Source of the DNA: Sphingomonas citricola
GTDB lineage: Bacteria; Pseudomonadota; Alphaproteobacteria; Sphingomonadales; Sphingomonadaceae
NCBI RefSeq assembly: GCF_019429535.1
Contig: NZ_JAHXZM010000005.1
Coordinates: 62,001 to 126,000, forward strand
Length of the DNA: 64,000 nt
Reading direction: 5' to 3'
Shown here: in pieces, positions 56,625 to 64,000 of the stretch
Numbering within the stretch: position 1 is the first letter of the stretch
How the letters are laid out: every line of letters starts with the position of its first letter
Made by a program: the position numbers and the translations under genes
The notes under the pieces: model-generated
Told to the model about the DNA's origin: nothing
Seen by the model: the letters and a program-made list of their open reading frames with translations, nothing else
The model's database searches: none

Positions 56625-57831
56625 GGCGCGTGATCCACGCGGGTGCGGGATCGCGCACCGCCGCCCAGATGATCCACAACACCGCGATGCCGCGGACGGC
56701 GGCGGCGGTGGCGACGTCGACCTGCGTCGCCGACGGCCACGCGCCCTCCATGCCCGCGAACAGCCAGAACTCCGCGAAATAGGCGAGCACATCACCGAGC
56801 AGGAACAACGCGAGCGGCCGCGCCCGCGTCGCGGTCAGCACCAGCAGCGGCCACAGCCACAGGTCGAATTGTGGCGACCACACCTTGTTGGTGAGCAGGA
56901 ACCACGCGAGCACGGGGGTGAACAGCACCCACGGCTGCCGGCCATGCCGGCGCCAGCCAGCGAGCAGGATCGCGGCCGCCCCGAGCGCGAAGGCGATCAG
57001 TGCGAGCCGGTTCCGCGCCGGAATGTCGGTTGGGTACCAGCCGAACGTGTTCGCGAGCTCCCAAACACTCGCCGCGGTACCGCTGCGCTGCTGCGAGAAG
57101 GCGTAGAATTCGCTCCAGTTGGTGAAGGCGGTGGCGGCGACGGGCAGGTTGACCGCGCCCCAGGCAGCGATCGCGACGACGACGAGCAACACGGCGCGCA
57201 TGACGTTGCTGCCGGCCCCGGCGCCGCGCCGGAACAGCGCGCGGAGCCCCAGAAGCGGCAACAGCAGCAGCGGGAACAGCTTGGCCGCGCCGCCGAGTGC
57301 CGCGAGCGCGGTGGCGCGCACGTCCTCCCCGCGCCGCGCCGCGAGCACGGCAGCGACCGCGAGGCTCGCGGCGAGCAGATCCCAGTTATGTGCAAGGTAG
57401 AGCACGAGCGGCGGCGCCAGCGCCCACGCATATTGGCGCAACCGGCCGACACCCGCGCGACGCATGAGGTGGAGGATCAGATAGGCAAAAGCGGTGTTGC
57501 CCAGCCACACCGCGGTCAGGAAATCGGCCGCGTCGGGGCGACCGAGCCCGAGGACGCGTGCGACCGGCCCCTCGCCCCAGATCAGCGCGCCGGTGAGGAC
57601 GGGATATTCCATCCGCGCCTGGAAATACGGCACCTGCCCTGCCGCGACCCCGCGCAGTCCCCAGAACGGCACCGCATCGCTGTAGCAGCCGGTCGTATAT
57701 TGCTCGCCGCCGATCCAGTAGGCACCGCAGTGAAGCTTGAACGCGAGCCCGGCGAGACAGGTGAACGCGAGCGCCCAGTACGGCGCTTCGTCGCCCAGCC
57801 GTTCGGTCCATCGATCGATCGTGTCGCGCAT
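56566..57831 (-). CDS. GT87-type (DUF2029) polytopic membrane protein
   Basis: A 421-residue membrane protein from ATG 57831 (MRDTIDRWTERLGDEAPYWA) with about ten hydrophobic segments. It resembles GT-C mannosyltransferase-like DUF2029 proteins: an early periplasmic loop with 'CYSDAVPFWGLRGVAAGQVP' and 'YFQARMEYPVLTGALIWGEG', and later 'FLLTNKVWSPQFDLWLWPLL' (the common KVWSPQ..LW motif). It probably transfers a sugar from a polyprenyl phosphate donor. Its 3' end overlaps the smc 3' end by 59 bases. Confidence 0.75.
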   Translation of the reverse strand: MRDTIDRWTERLGDEAPYWALAFTCLAGLAFKLHCGAYWIGGEQYTTGCYSDAVPFWGLRGVAAGQVPYFQARMEYPVLTGALIWGEGPVARVLGLGRPDAADFLTAVWLGNTAFAYLILHLMRRAGVGRLRQYAWALAPPLVLYLAHNWDLLAASLAVAAVLAARRGEDVRATALAALGGAAKLFPLLLLPLLGLRALFRRGAGAGSNVMRAVLLVVVAIAAWGAVNLPVAATAFTNWSEFYAFSQQRSGTAASVWELANTFGWYPTDIPARNRLALIAFALGAAAILLAGWRRHGRQPWVLFTPVLAWFLLTNKVWSPQFDLWLWPLLVLTATRARPLALFLLGDVLAYFAEFWLFAGMEGAWPSATQVDVATAAAVRGIAVLWIIWAAVRDPAPAWITRLTPPRSAVPPAPDRPIPAG

Positions 57832-57918
57832 CGCGCAACGTCTTGGCGGAGCGCGTGCGGGGCGGCAAGCGAGCGTGCGCACCTCGACATTCAGCGCCTG
57901 CGAACATATATCGAACGC

Positions 57919-59166
57919 ATGGCGCAGCTCGATGTCAAACAGAAGCTGGCGATCCTCGCTGACGCGGCGAAATACGACGCGTCATGCGCCTCGTCGGGCA
58001 CGTCGAAGCGCGACAGCCGCGACGGCAAGGGGCTGGGTTCGACCGAGGGGATGGGCATCTGCCACGCCTATGCGCCCGATGGTCGCTGTATCTCGCTGCT
58101 CAAGATCCTGCTGACCAACAGCTGCATCTTCGACTGCCATTATTGCATCAATCGTAAGAGCTCGAACGTGCAGCGCGCGCGCTTTACCGCGGCCGAAGTC
58201 GTGAACCTCACGCTCTCCTTCTATCGGCGCAATTACATCGAGGGGCTGTTCCTCTCTTCGGGGATCATCTCCTCGCCCGATTACACGATGGAGCAGATTG
58301 TCGAGGTTGCGCGGAGCCTGCGCGAAGATCATCACTTTCGCGGCTATATCCACCTCAAGACGATCCCCGACGCCGATCCCGAACTGGTGCATCAGGCCGG
58401 GCTCTATGCCGACCGCGTCTCGATCAACGTCGAACTGCCGACCTCGAGCGGGTTGAAGCGGCTCGCGCCCGAGAAGGACGAAGCGCGGATCGAGGGCGCG
58501 ATGCGCGGAGTAACGGCTTCGATCGCGGACCTCAGCGACGCGAAGGCGAAATACAAGTCGGCGCCCCGCTTCGCGCCCGCGGGACAGTCGACGCAGATGA
58601 TCGTCGGCGCGGATGCGGCGACCGACGGCGACATCGTCGGTAAGGCATCGCAACTCTACGATCGCTTCAATCTGCGCCGGGTCTATTATTCGGCGTTCAG
58701 CCCGATCCCTGACGCGAGCGCGGTGCTGCCGCTGCAGCGCCCGCCGTTGATGCGTGAGCACCGACTGTACCAATCCGACTGGCTGATGCGCTTCTACGAA
58801 TTTAAGCCGCACGAGGTCGTCGCCGCCACCGATGCCGCCACGGGGATGCTGCCGCTCGACATCGACCCCAAGCTCGCCTGGGCATTGAAGTTTCGCGAAC
58901 ATTTTCCCGTCGACGTCAACCGCGCCCCGCGCGAGACTTTGCTGCGCGTGCCCGGCCTGGGCGTGAAGGCGGTCAAGAACATTCTGGCGTCACGCCGCTG
59001 GCGGCGGTTGCGGCTGGACGACGTGGCACGGCTGACCGTGTCGATTGCGAAGATACGTCCGTTCATCGTCACGGACGATTGGCGTCCGGTGTCGCTGACC
59101 GACCGGGCGGAGCTGAAACCGCTGGTCGCGCCGAAGAAACAGCAGTTGGAATTGTTCGCCGCCTGA
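57919..59166 (+). CDS. putative DNA modification/repair radical SAM protein
   Basis: A 415-residue protein from ATG 57919 (MAQLDVKQKLAILADAAKYD). The radical SAM cluster motif is 'LTNSCIFDCHYCINRKSSNV' (C-x3-C-x2-C). 'FLSSGIISSPDYTMEQIVEV' and 'GYIHLKTIPDADPELVHQAG' are family segments, and the C-terminus has a helix-hairpin-helix ('NRAPRETLLRVPGLGVKAVK') suggesting DNA contact. It is normally encoded beside a DUF4130/UdgX protein, as here (59758). The reaction is unknown. Confidence 0.88.
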   Translation: MAQLDVKQKLAILADAAKYDASCASSGTSKRDSRDGKGLGSTEGMGICHAYAPDGRCISLLKILLTNSCIFDCHYCINRKSSNVQRARFTAAEVVNLTLSFYRRNYIEGLFLSSGIISSPDYTMEQIVEVARSLREDHHFRGYIHLKTIPDADPELVHQAGLYADRVSINVELPTSSGLKRLAPEKDEARIEGAMRGVTASIADLSDAKAKYKSAPRFAPAGQSTQMIVGADAATDGDIVGKASQLYDRFNLRRVYYSAFSPIPDASAVLPLQRPPLMREHRLYQSDWLMRFYEFKPHEVVAATDAATGMLPLDIDPKLAWALKFREHFPVDVNRAPRETLLRVPGLGVKAVKNILASRRWRRLRLDDVARLTVSIAKIRPFIVTDDWRPVSLTDRAELKPLVAPKKQQLELFAA

Positions 59167-59169
59167 CCG

Positions 59170-59664
59170 TCAGTCGAGCGATCGCGTCATCAGGTAATGG
59201 TGGATCGGAACACCTGCGAGGTCGAAGTCGCGACGCCGGTCCAGCGTGAACCCGTGGCGCGCGAACAACCCGCGCGCCAGCTCGCTCGCTTCGACGTACA
59301 CGCTCGGGATACCGGCCGCGCAGGCGTGATCGAGCAGCGCGGTCAGCAACCGAGATGCGATCCCGGTGCCGGCTGCGTCGGGATGGCAGTATAGCAGGTC
59401 GACGTGGCCGTCGGCCTCGATATCGCCGAACGCCACGACGATGTCATGCGCGTCGACCGCGACCAAGGTGCGTCGACCATCCGCGGCGCGCGCGGCAAAC
59501 CGGGCGGGATCAGGCCGGACGGGTGCCCAGGCGGCGACCTGCGCTGCCGAGTAGTGCCGCGGACCGAGAGTTCGCACGGCGAGGAAGAAGACGCGCGCCA
59601 TCGCGGTCGCGTCCCCGGCGCGATAATCGCGGATCGAAAACGGTGCGGCCGTCATCCGCGTCAA
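59170..59664 (-). CDS. GNAT family N-acetyltransferase
   Basis: A 164-residue acetyltransferase. Motif A is 'LLYCHPDAAGTGIASRLLTA' (the P-x-x-x-G-x-G/A acetyl-CoA loop) near residue 90, followed by 'VYVEASELARGLFARHGFTL', the usual C-terminal motif B. The N-terminus is 'FSIRDYRAGDATAMARVFFL'. The substrate is unknown. It lies on the opposite strand between the radical SAM and UdgX genes, 3 bases from the former's stop. Confidence 0.85.
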   Translation of the reverse strand: MTRMTAAPFSIRDYRAGDATAMARVFFLAVRTLGPRHYSAAQVAAWAPVRPDPARFAARAADGRRTLVAVDAHDIVVAFGDIEADGHVDLLYCHPDAAGTGIASRLLTALLDHACAAGIPSVYVEASELARGLFARHGFTLDRRRDFDLAGVPIHHYLMTRSLD

Positions 59665-59757
59665 TATACCGGCGGTCTTTCTAGCGCGCTACGGGAGGGC
59701 CGGCGCGGCGACCGGCGCGACGCAACCGTAGTGGGTGTTCGCCGGTTGTTCGCATCG

Positions 59758-61161
59758 ATGCGTGTCGTCACCCTGCCCCTGTCCGACGATTTCGACGCCT
59801 GGCGCGACGCGGCGCGGGGGCTTGTGACCGACGGTGTGCCGCCCGACGAGGTGGTCTGGCAGGTCGGCGACGTTCCGGGCGACCTGTTCGCGGCCGCGGG
59901 GGGCGATGCATCCGCGCCGCGGCATGATCCGACCACGCCCGCGTTGAAGGTATCACGCGCCTTCATCGACCTCGCGCGCAGCGTCGTGCTGCACAGCGAT
60001 CCCGAACGGTTCGCGCTGCTCTACACTGCGCTTTATCGCCTTCGGCGCGAGCCCAAGCTCGTCGAGGATCAGGCCGACCCGCTGGTGCGACGGCTGGACG
60101 GGCTAGCCAAGCACGTGCGGCGTGACATTCACAAGATGCGCGCGTTTCTGCGCTTTCGCGAGGTGGACGATGGGGGCACACCGCGCTTCGTCGCGTGGTG
60201 GGAGCCCGACCATCATATCGTGCGCGCCAACGCCGCCTTCTTCGTCAACCGCTTCGCCAGCATGCGTTGGTCGATCCTGACACCCGAGATTTCGCTTTTC
60301 TGGGACGGTGCCGCACTGTCGCAAGGGCCCGGGGCCGCGCGCGGCGACGCCCCCGAGGGCGACCCGATCGAGGACGTGTGGAAGACCTATTACGCCAGCA
60401 TCTTCAACCCCGCACGCGTCAAGGTCGGCGCGATGCTGAAGGAGATGCCGCGCAAATATTGGAAGAACATGCCGGAAACCGCGCTGGTCCCCGAATTGCT
60501 GGCGACCGCGCAGGCACGGGAGAGCGGAATGATCGAGCAGGCACGTACCAGCATCGGGGGCAACGCGCAGGCAGCGTGGGAAGCGCTGCGTGAAGAGGCA
60601 ATGAGTTGCACGCGCTGCCACCTCTACAAGCACGCGACGCAGACGGTGTTCGGCGAGGGACCGGTCGGCGCGTCGATGATGTTCGTCGGCGAGCAGCCGG
60701 GTGACCAGGAGGATCTGGCCGGTCATCCCTTCGTCGGTCCCGCGGGTCAGGTGTTCAATCGCGCGCTGGCGGAAGCCGGGATCACCCGCGCGGAAACCTA
60801 CGTCACCAATGCGGTCAAGCATTTCAAGTTCGAGCCGCGCGGCAAGCGTCGCATCCATGCCAAGCCCGACGCGGGCGAGATCACCGCGTGCCGCTGGTGG
60901 ATCGAACAGGAACAGATGCTGCTGCGCCCCAAGGTGACGGTCGCGCTCGGCGCAACCGCGGCACGCAGCCTGTTCGGCAAGGCGATGACGATCGGGCGCG
61001 AGCGCGGCCGCGCGCTGACCTTGCCCGGCGAGGGTGGCGGGACCGCGTGGATCACGGTGCACCCGAGCTATCTGCTGCGCCTGCCCGACGAGGCGGCGAA
61101 GGCGGCGGAATATGCGAAGTTCGTCGAGGACCTGAAAGCGGCGCACGCGCTGGTTGGATAG
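59758..61161 (+). CDS. DUF4130 / UdgX-family uracil-DNA binding fusion protein
   Basis: A 467-residue fusion from ATG 59758. Residues about 1-240 are the DUF4130 (probable DNA metabolism) domain ('DIHKMRAFLRFREVDDGGTP', 'MPRKYWKNMPETALVPEL'). Residues about 270-465 are a family 4-like uracil-DNA glycosylase with FeS cysteines ('CTRCHLYKHATQTVFGEGP') and 'FVGEQPGDQEDLAGHPFVGP'. The 'KRRIHAKPD' loop is the UdgX hallmark; its His forms a covalent bond to the uracil-excised site. It pairs with the radical SAM protein upstream. Confidence 0.9.
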   Translation: MRVVTLPLSDDFDAWRDAARGLVTDGVPPDEVVWQVGDVPGDLFAAAGGDASAPRHDPTTPALKVSRAFIDLARSVVLHSDPERFALLYTALYRLRREPKLVEDQADPLVRRLDGLAKHVRRDIHKMRAFLRFREVDDGGTPRFVAWWEPDHHIVRANAAFFVNRFASMRWSILTPEISLFWDGAALSQGPGAARGDAPEGDPIEDVWKTYYASIFNPARVKVGAMLKEMPRKYWKNMPETALVPELLATAQARESGMIEQARTSIGGNAQAAWEALREEAMSCTRCHLYKHATQTVFGEGPVGASMMFVGEQPGDQEDLAGHPFVGPAGQVFNRALAEAGITRAETYVTNAVKHFKFEPRGKRRIHAKPDAGEITACRWWIEQEQMLLRPKVTVALGATAARSLFGKAMTIGRERGRALTLPGEGGGTAWITVHPSYLLRLPDEAAKAAEYAKFVEDLKAAHALVG

Positions 61162-61258
61162 CGCGGCCTTGCGCGTCAATCGTCCGATCGTGGGCGATAT
61201 CAGCCGGCACGAACCGCCGGGTCAGATACGCCCCGCGGCACGGCGTCCCGGCAAACGA

Positions 61259-62053
61259 TCAGAGTTCGTTGGGATGCGGCCCCATCCGACCGTCGCGATC
61301 ATTCATTGCGTCGATCGCGGCGATGTCGTCGTCCGCCAGCTTCACCTCCTGCGCGGCGAAGTTGCTTGGCAGACGGTCGACATTCGCGGTCTTGGGAATG
61401 ACCGAGAAGCCTTTCGCGAGATGCCACGCGATGATGACCTGCGCGGGGGTCGCGCCCAGACGATCGGCGATCGCAACGATACGGTCGTCCTTGAGCGTCT
61501 CGCCCTGGCCGAGCGGGCTCCAGCTCTGCGTTACGATGCCGTGGTCGGCGTGATAGGCCACGCAATCGCGCTGCTGGAAGGTCGGGTGAAGCTCGATCTG
61601 ATTGACCGCGGGCGTGACGCCGGTTTCGGCGATGATACGGTCGAGATGCTCGGGCAGGAAGTTCGACACGCCGATCGATCGCGTCTTGCCAGCTTCGCGC
61701 AAGTCCACCAGCGCGCGCCACGCATCGACGTAATCGTCGGCTTCGGGGCGCGGCCAGTGGATCAGGTAGAGGTCGACCTCGTCGCGGCCGAGCAGCGCCA
61801 GGCTCTCGTCCAATGCAGCCGCGGCGTCGGCGTGGCGGTCGTTCCACAGCTTGGTGGTCAGGAACACGTCGTCGTGGACCAGCCCCTCCCCCACGCCGCG
61901 CTCGTTGTGATAGATCGCGGCGGTGTCGATCAGGCGGAAGCCCGCGTCGAGGCCGCCGCGGACGATCGCCGCGACCTGCGCGTCGGGGATTTGATAGGTG
62001 CCTAGGCCCAGTTGGGGTATCATGCGGGCGTCGTTGAGGGTCAGACTGGTCAT
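61259..62053 (-). CDS. aldo/keto reductase
   Basis: A 264-residue NADPH-dependent reductase of the 2,5-diketo-D-gluconate reductase type. Family motifs: 'MIPQLGLGTYQIP', 'GFRLIDTAAIYHNERGVGEG' (catalytic Asp and Tyr), 'DLYLIHWPRPEADDYVDAWR' (His), 'RSIGVSNFLPEHLDRI', 'NQIELHPTFQQRDCVAY' and 'IPKTANVDRLPSNF'. The (beta/alpha)8 barrel is complete. It probably detoxifies aldehydes or reduces keto-sugars. Confidence 0.92.
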   Translation of the reverse strand: MTSLTLNDARMIPQLGLGTYQIPDAQVAAIVRGGLDAGFRLIDTAAIYHNERGVGEGLVHDDVFLTTKLWNDRHADAAAALDESLALLGRDEVDLYLIHWPRPEADDYVDAWRALVDLREAGKTRSIGVSNFLPEHLDRIIAETGVTPAVNQIELHPTFQQRDCVAYHADHGIVTQSWSPLGQGETLKDDRIVAIADRLGATPAQVIIAWHLAKGFSVIPKTANVDRLPSNFAAQEVKLADDDIAAIDAMNDRDGRMGPHPNEL

Positions 62054-62117
62054 GGGGTGACGAACCGTCGCTCACCGACGCGGTTCCGACGGGTTCGTTG
62101 AAAGCGGCTTCCTTTCA

Positions 62118-62141
62118 CGCGCGCTTTCGCGCAAGCGCGCG
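62118..62141 (+). promoter_or_regulatory. 9-bp hairpin immediately before the DedA start
   Basis: CGCGCGCTT-TCGCGC-AAGCGCGCG forms a perfect 9-bp stem ending 3 bases before the ATG at 62145. No Shine-Dalgarno sequence is visible. The hairpin would cover the ribosome landing site and could regulate translation. Confidence 0.4.
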
Positions 62142-62144
62142 GAC

Positions 62145-62777
62145 ATGGTCGAGAAGATCCTGGCTACGCTCGCGGCATTCGCCATCTCCGTCATCTCCGG
62201 CATGGGATATTGGGGGATCGCGCTGCTGATGGCGATCGAGAGCGCGTGCATCCCGCTGCCGTCCGAGATCATCATGCCGTTCGCGGGTTACCTGGTGTCG
62301 ACCGGACGCTTCGAGTTGTTCGCTGCGGCGACCGCGGGGGCGATCGGATGCAATCTGGGGTCGATCGTGGCGTATGAGATCGGCCGGCGTGGCGGGCGTC
62401 CGCTCGCCGAGAAGTTCGGCCGCTACGTGCTGATCGGGCCCGGCGAGCTCGACATGGCCGATCGTTTCTTCAACAAATGGGGCGGCTGGGCGATCCTGAT
62501 CGGGCGGATGCTGCCCGTCATCCGCACCTTTATCGCCTTTCCCGCGGGCGTCGCGCGAATGAAGCTGATCCCGTTCCACGTCTTCACGTTCGTCGGGTCA
62601 TGGCCGTTCTGCCTGCTGCTCGCGTGGATCGGCATGAAGCTGGGTGACCAGTGGAACAGCGATCCGCGATTGAAGGCATTCTTTCACCGCGCCGATGCAG
62701 TGATTGGTGTCGTGCTGGTCGCCGCACTCGGTTTCTACATCTGGCACCGCGTCCGCGGGGTCCGGAAACACGGCTGA
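62145..62777 (+). CDS. DedA family membrane protein
   Basis: A 210-residue membrane protein with the DedA/SNARE-associated pattern: 'GYWGIALLMAIESACIPLPS', 'EIIMPFAGYLVSTGRFELFA', 'GAIGCNLGSIVAYEIGRRGG' and 'GRMLPVIRTFIAFPAGVARM' (the conserved R-x-x-P..R-T-F....AG). Four to five membrane segments. DedA proteins act as undecaprenyl phosphate or phospholipid flippases that need proton motive force. It is divergent from the aldo/keto reductase gene. Confidence 0.92.
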   Translation: MVEKILATLAAFAISVISGMGYWGIALLMAIESACIPLPSEIIMPFAGYLVSTGRFELFAAATAGAIGCNLGSIVAYEIGRRGGRPLAEKFGRYVLIGPGELDMADRFFNKWGGWAILIGRMLPVIRTFIAFPAGVARMKLIPFHVFTFVGSWPFCLLLAWIGMKLGDQWNSDPRLKAFFHRADAVIGVVLVAALGFYIWHRVRGVRKHG

Positions 62778-62800
62778 GCGGACGCGCGCGCCCGACCGCG

Positions 62801-63253
62801 TCAGGGCAGGTCGGGCGTTTCCGCCTTCTTCGCCGCCTGCCGTTCACGCTTCCACGCCGACAGGTCCTGCACGTTGCACCCAGTGGCACCCGCCGCGCCG
62901 ACCGCCGAGCAGGTGCCGACGCCGGAATTGCCGACATTACGGTTCGCCTGCTCCTTGACGGCCCAGCTCGCGTTCTCGGGCGTCACCTCGAAGTTGCGGA
63001 GCTCCTTCGGAATACGGAACTGCTCCGCGGCGGGGCGGCGGACGCAGACGACGACTTCCTCGTTGTTGCTGTTCGTCGGGCAGCGCTCGTTACCGTAGAG
63101 GACGAGCACGCCGTTGACGGGCGCGCTCTTCGACACGCCCTCCGCCGCGGTTACCTTGGCGACGCGCGGCTGTGACGGCGACGGCGGACCGAGCCCCTGC
63201 GCCGAGGCCATCGTGGGCAGCGCCACCGCGAGCAGACCAATCAACGAACGCAT
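62801..63253 (-). CDS. secreted hypothetical protein
   Basis: A 150-residue protein with a signal peptide (MRSLIGLLAVALPTMASAQG, cleavage after ASA). The mature part has four cysteines in 'CPTNSNNEEVVVCVRRPAAE' and later 'TCSAVGAAGATGCNVQDLSA', which could form two disulfides, and a basic tail. Similar small sphingomonad exported proteins lack an assigned function. It is separated from coq7 by 9 bases, in the same direction and probably the same transcript. Confidence 0.75.
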   Translation of the reverse strand: MRSLIGLLAVALPTMASAQGLGPPSPSQPRVAKVTAAEGVSKSAPVNGVLVLYGNERCPTNSNNEEVVVCVRRPAAEQFRIPKELRNFEVTPENASWAVKEQANRNVGNSGVGTCSAVGAAGATGCNVQDLSAWKRERQAAKKAETPDLP

Positions 63254-63262
63254 GTGCCTTCC

Positions 63263-63796
63263 TCAGATACGCTTGGCCGCGGCGATCGCGACGCGGCAGC
63301 CGAGCCGGATCGCCGCCGACATGATCGGGTAACCGAACGCCTGCTCCGCCCCGTGCGCGAGCGCGGTGTCGCGGTGTTCGAGCTCCTCGGCCTGAAACTC
63401 GCGGATCGCATCGGACAGTTCGGGATCGCTGTCGCCGAGTTCGGTCAGCTGATCCTCGTAATGCTTGTCGATCTCGGTCTCGACCGCGGCAGTGCACGCC
63501 ATCGCGGCATTGGGACCGATCGCCGCGGTCACCGCACCGAGCGCGAACCCGGCCACGTCCCAGAACGGCGCGAGCAAAGTCGGACGCACCCCGCGCTCGG
63601 CAATCATGCGATCAAAGAACGCACGGTGCTTCTCTTCCTGCAACGCCATGCCCGCGATCTCGCGCGCGATCGGACTGCGATGGCCCATCACCGCCAATTG
63701 ACCCGCGTAGATGCGCGTCGCACCGAACTCGCCCGCCTGATCGACGCGGATCATCGATCCGCTCTTCGCCGGACGGTCACCCGGTTTCCACGTCAT
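63263..63796 (-). CDS. coq7: demethoxyubiquinone hydroxylase (COQ7 family)
   Basis: A 177-residue di-iron hydroxylase from ATG 63796, overlapping the dsbB stop (ATGA). Iron ligands appear in 'RVDQAGEFGATRIYAGQLAV' (Glu), 'MALQEEKHRAFFDRMIAERG' (E-x-x-H), 'CTAAVETEIDKHYEDQLTEL' (Glu) and 'EFQAEELEHRDTALAHGAEQ' (E-x-x-H). It performs the penultimate step of ubiquinone synthesis on the inner membrane. Reading further upstream enters dsbB and is not used. Confidence 0.93.
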   Translation of the reverse strand: MTWKPGDRPAKSGSMIRVDQAGEFGATRIYAGQLAVMGHRSPIAREIAGMALQEEKHRAFFDRMIAERGVRPTLLAPFWDVAGFALGAVTAAIGPNAAMACTAAVETEIDKHYEDQLTELGDSDPELSDAIREFQAEELEHRDTALAHGAEQAFGYPIMSAAIRLGCRVAIAAAKRI

Positions 63797-64000
63797 GCAC
63801 GCCTCCTCAGCAGCCATCCGATCAACGCCGCTCCAATGAGCGACGCCGCGGCGTTCCATCCCGCCAGCGAGACGCCGAACAGCGACCACTGCGCGGCGTC
63901 ACAGCGTACGATGGGGGCGGCGAGCAGATCCTTCAACATCGCGTCCGTCGAACGGCCCGCGCCGCTGATCGTCATGGTGCAGGCGGTGATGCCCTGCCAC
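63793..64000 (-). CDS. dsbB: disulfide bond formation protein B, C-terminal fragment
   Basis: The 5' part lies beyond the right edge. The visible 68 residues include 'APIVRCDAAQWSLFGVSLAG' then 'WNAAASLIGAALIGWLLRRR', the conserved second periplasmic Cys (RCD..W..FG.S.AGWN) and final membrane helix of DsbB, with another Cys in 'ITACTMT'. DsbB reoxidises DsbA using ubiquinone, which fits its coupling to the ubiquinone gene coq7 and the two DsbA-like genes at 51.8-53.2 kb. Confidence 0.88.
   Translation of the reverse strand, partial: WQGITACTMTISGAGRSTDAMLKDLLAAPIVRCDAAQWSLFGVSLAGWNAAASLIGAALIGWLLRRRA

Overview
The window is GC-rich alphaproteobacterial DNA, most likely from Sphingomonas or a close relative. 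Supporting this are a SciP-type DUF1153 regulator, COQ7, a single-gene smc, a UdgX/radical-SAM DNA repair pair and the general gene style. It divides at a tRNA-Ser(GGA) gene (33762-33852). To the left is the integrase-proximal part of a temperate, lambda-like siphovirus prophage whose far end lies outside the window. To the right is ordinary chromosome.

Prophage, 1-33.7 kb. Reading leftward (minus strand) from the genetic switch near 22.65 kb, one long convoy runs: Cro-like protein, CII-like regulator, small DNA-binding proteins, a seven-gene PRTRC cassette (ParB, E, C, F, B, A, ThiF), RusA resolvase, a DUF1376 replication-type protein with origin-like repeats inside it, a winged-helix protein, a NusG paralogue, then the late genes. 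The late genes follow the lambda head plan: terminase small and large subunits, DUF6148, portal, S49 protease with an internal scaffold-like start, decoration protein, major capsid protein, connector genes and tail tube protein. No lysis, tape-measure, tail-fibre or distal tail genes are visible; they should lie to the left of base 1. Rightward from the switch are a LexA/CI-type repressor (22695-23300), a HIRAN protein on the opposite strand, and a run of 16 tightly overlapping small genes (23830-30966) ending in an AlpA-like regulator. A minus-strand pair (a 59-residue protein and a ClpP-fold SDH-type protease) and the integrase close the element.

Regulation. A 16-bp inverted repeat, GTGTGA-N4-TCACAC, occurs with at most one or two changes at five places: twice in the switch, twice upstream of the rightward operon, and once exactly between the -35 and -10 of a promoter candidate for the 59-residue protein/protease pair. 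This looks like the repressor regulon. The NusG paralogue sits where lambda keeps Q, just upstream of the packaging genes.

The most unusual content is the PRTRC cassette. It carries a ubiquitin-like protein (C, ending in Gly), an E1-like ThiF protein, an E2-like protein (B) and a JAMM-type peptidase (A), together with ParB, inside an apparently phage-regulated operon. Its function is unknown.

Chromosome, 33.9-64 kb: an exported cyclophilin; an Mla/MCE lipid transporter (permease, ATPase, MCE protein, lipoprotein); DUF445; an RND efflux pump; SIMPL and GlsB proteins; SciP; MnmA; a mutY-serine hydrolase-nudC operon; a dciA-like gene, two DsbA-like proteins and smc; a GT87-like membrane protein; a radical SAM/UdgX DNA repair pair; a GNAT enzyme; an aldo/keto reductase; DedA; a secreted hypothetical protein; COQ7; and the 3' end of dsbB.
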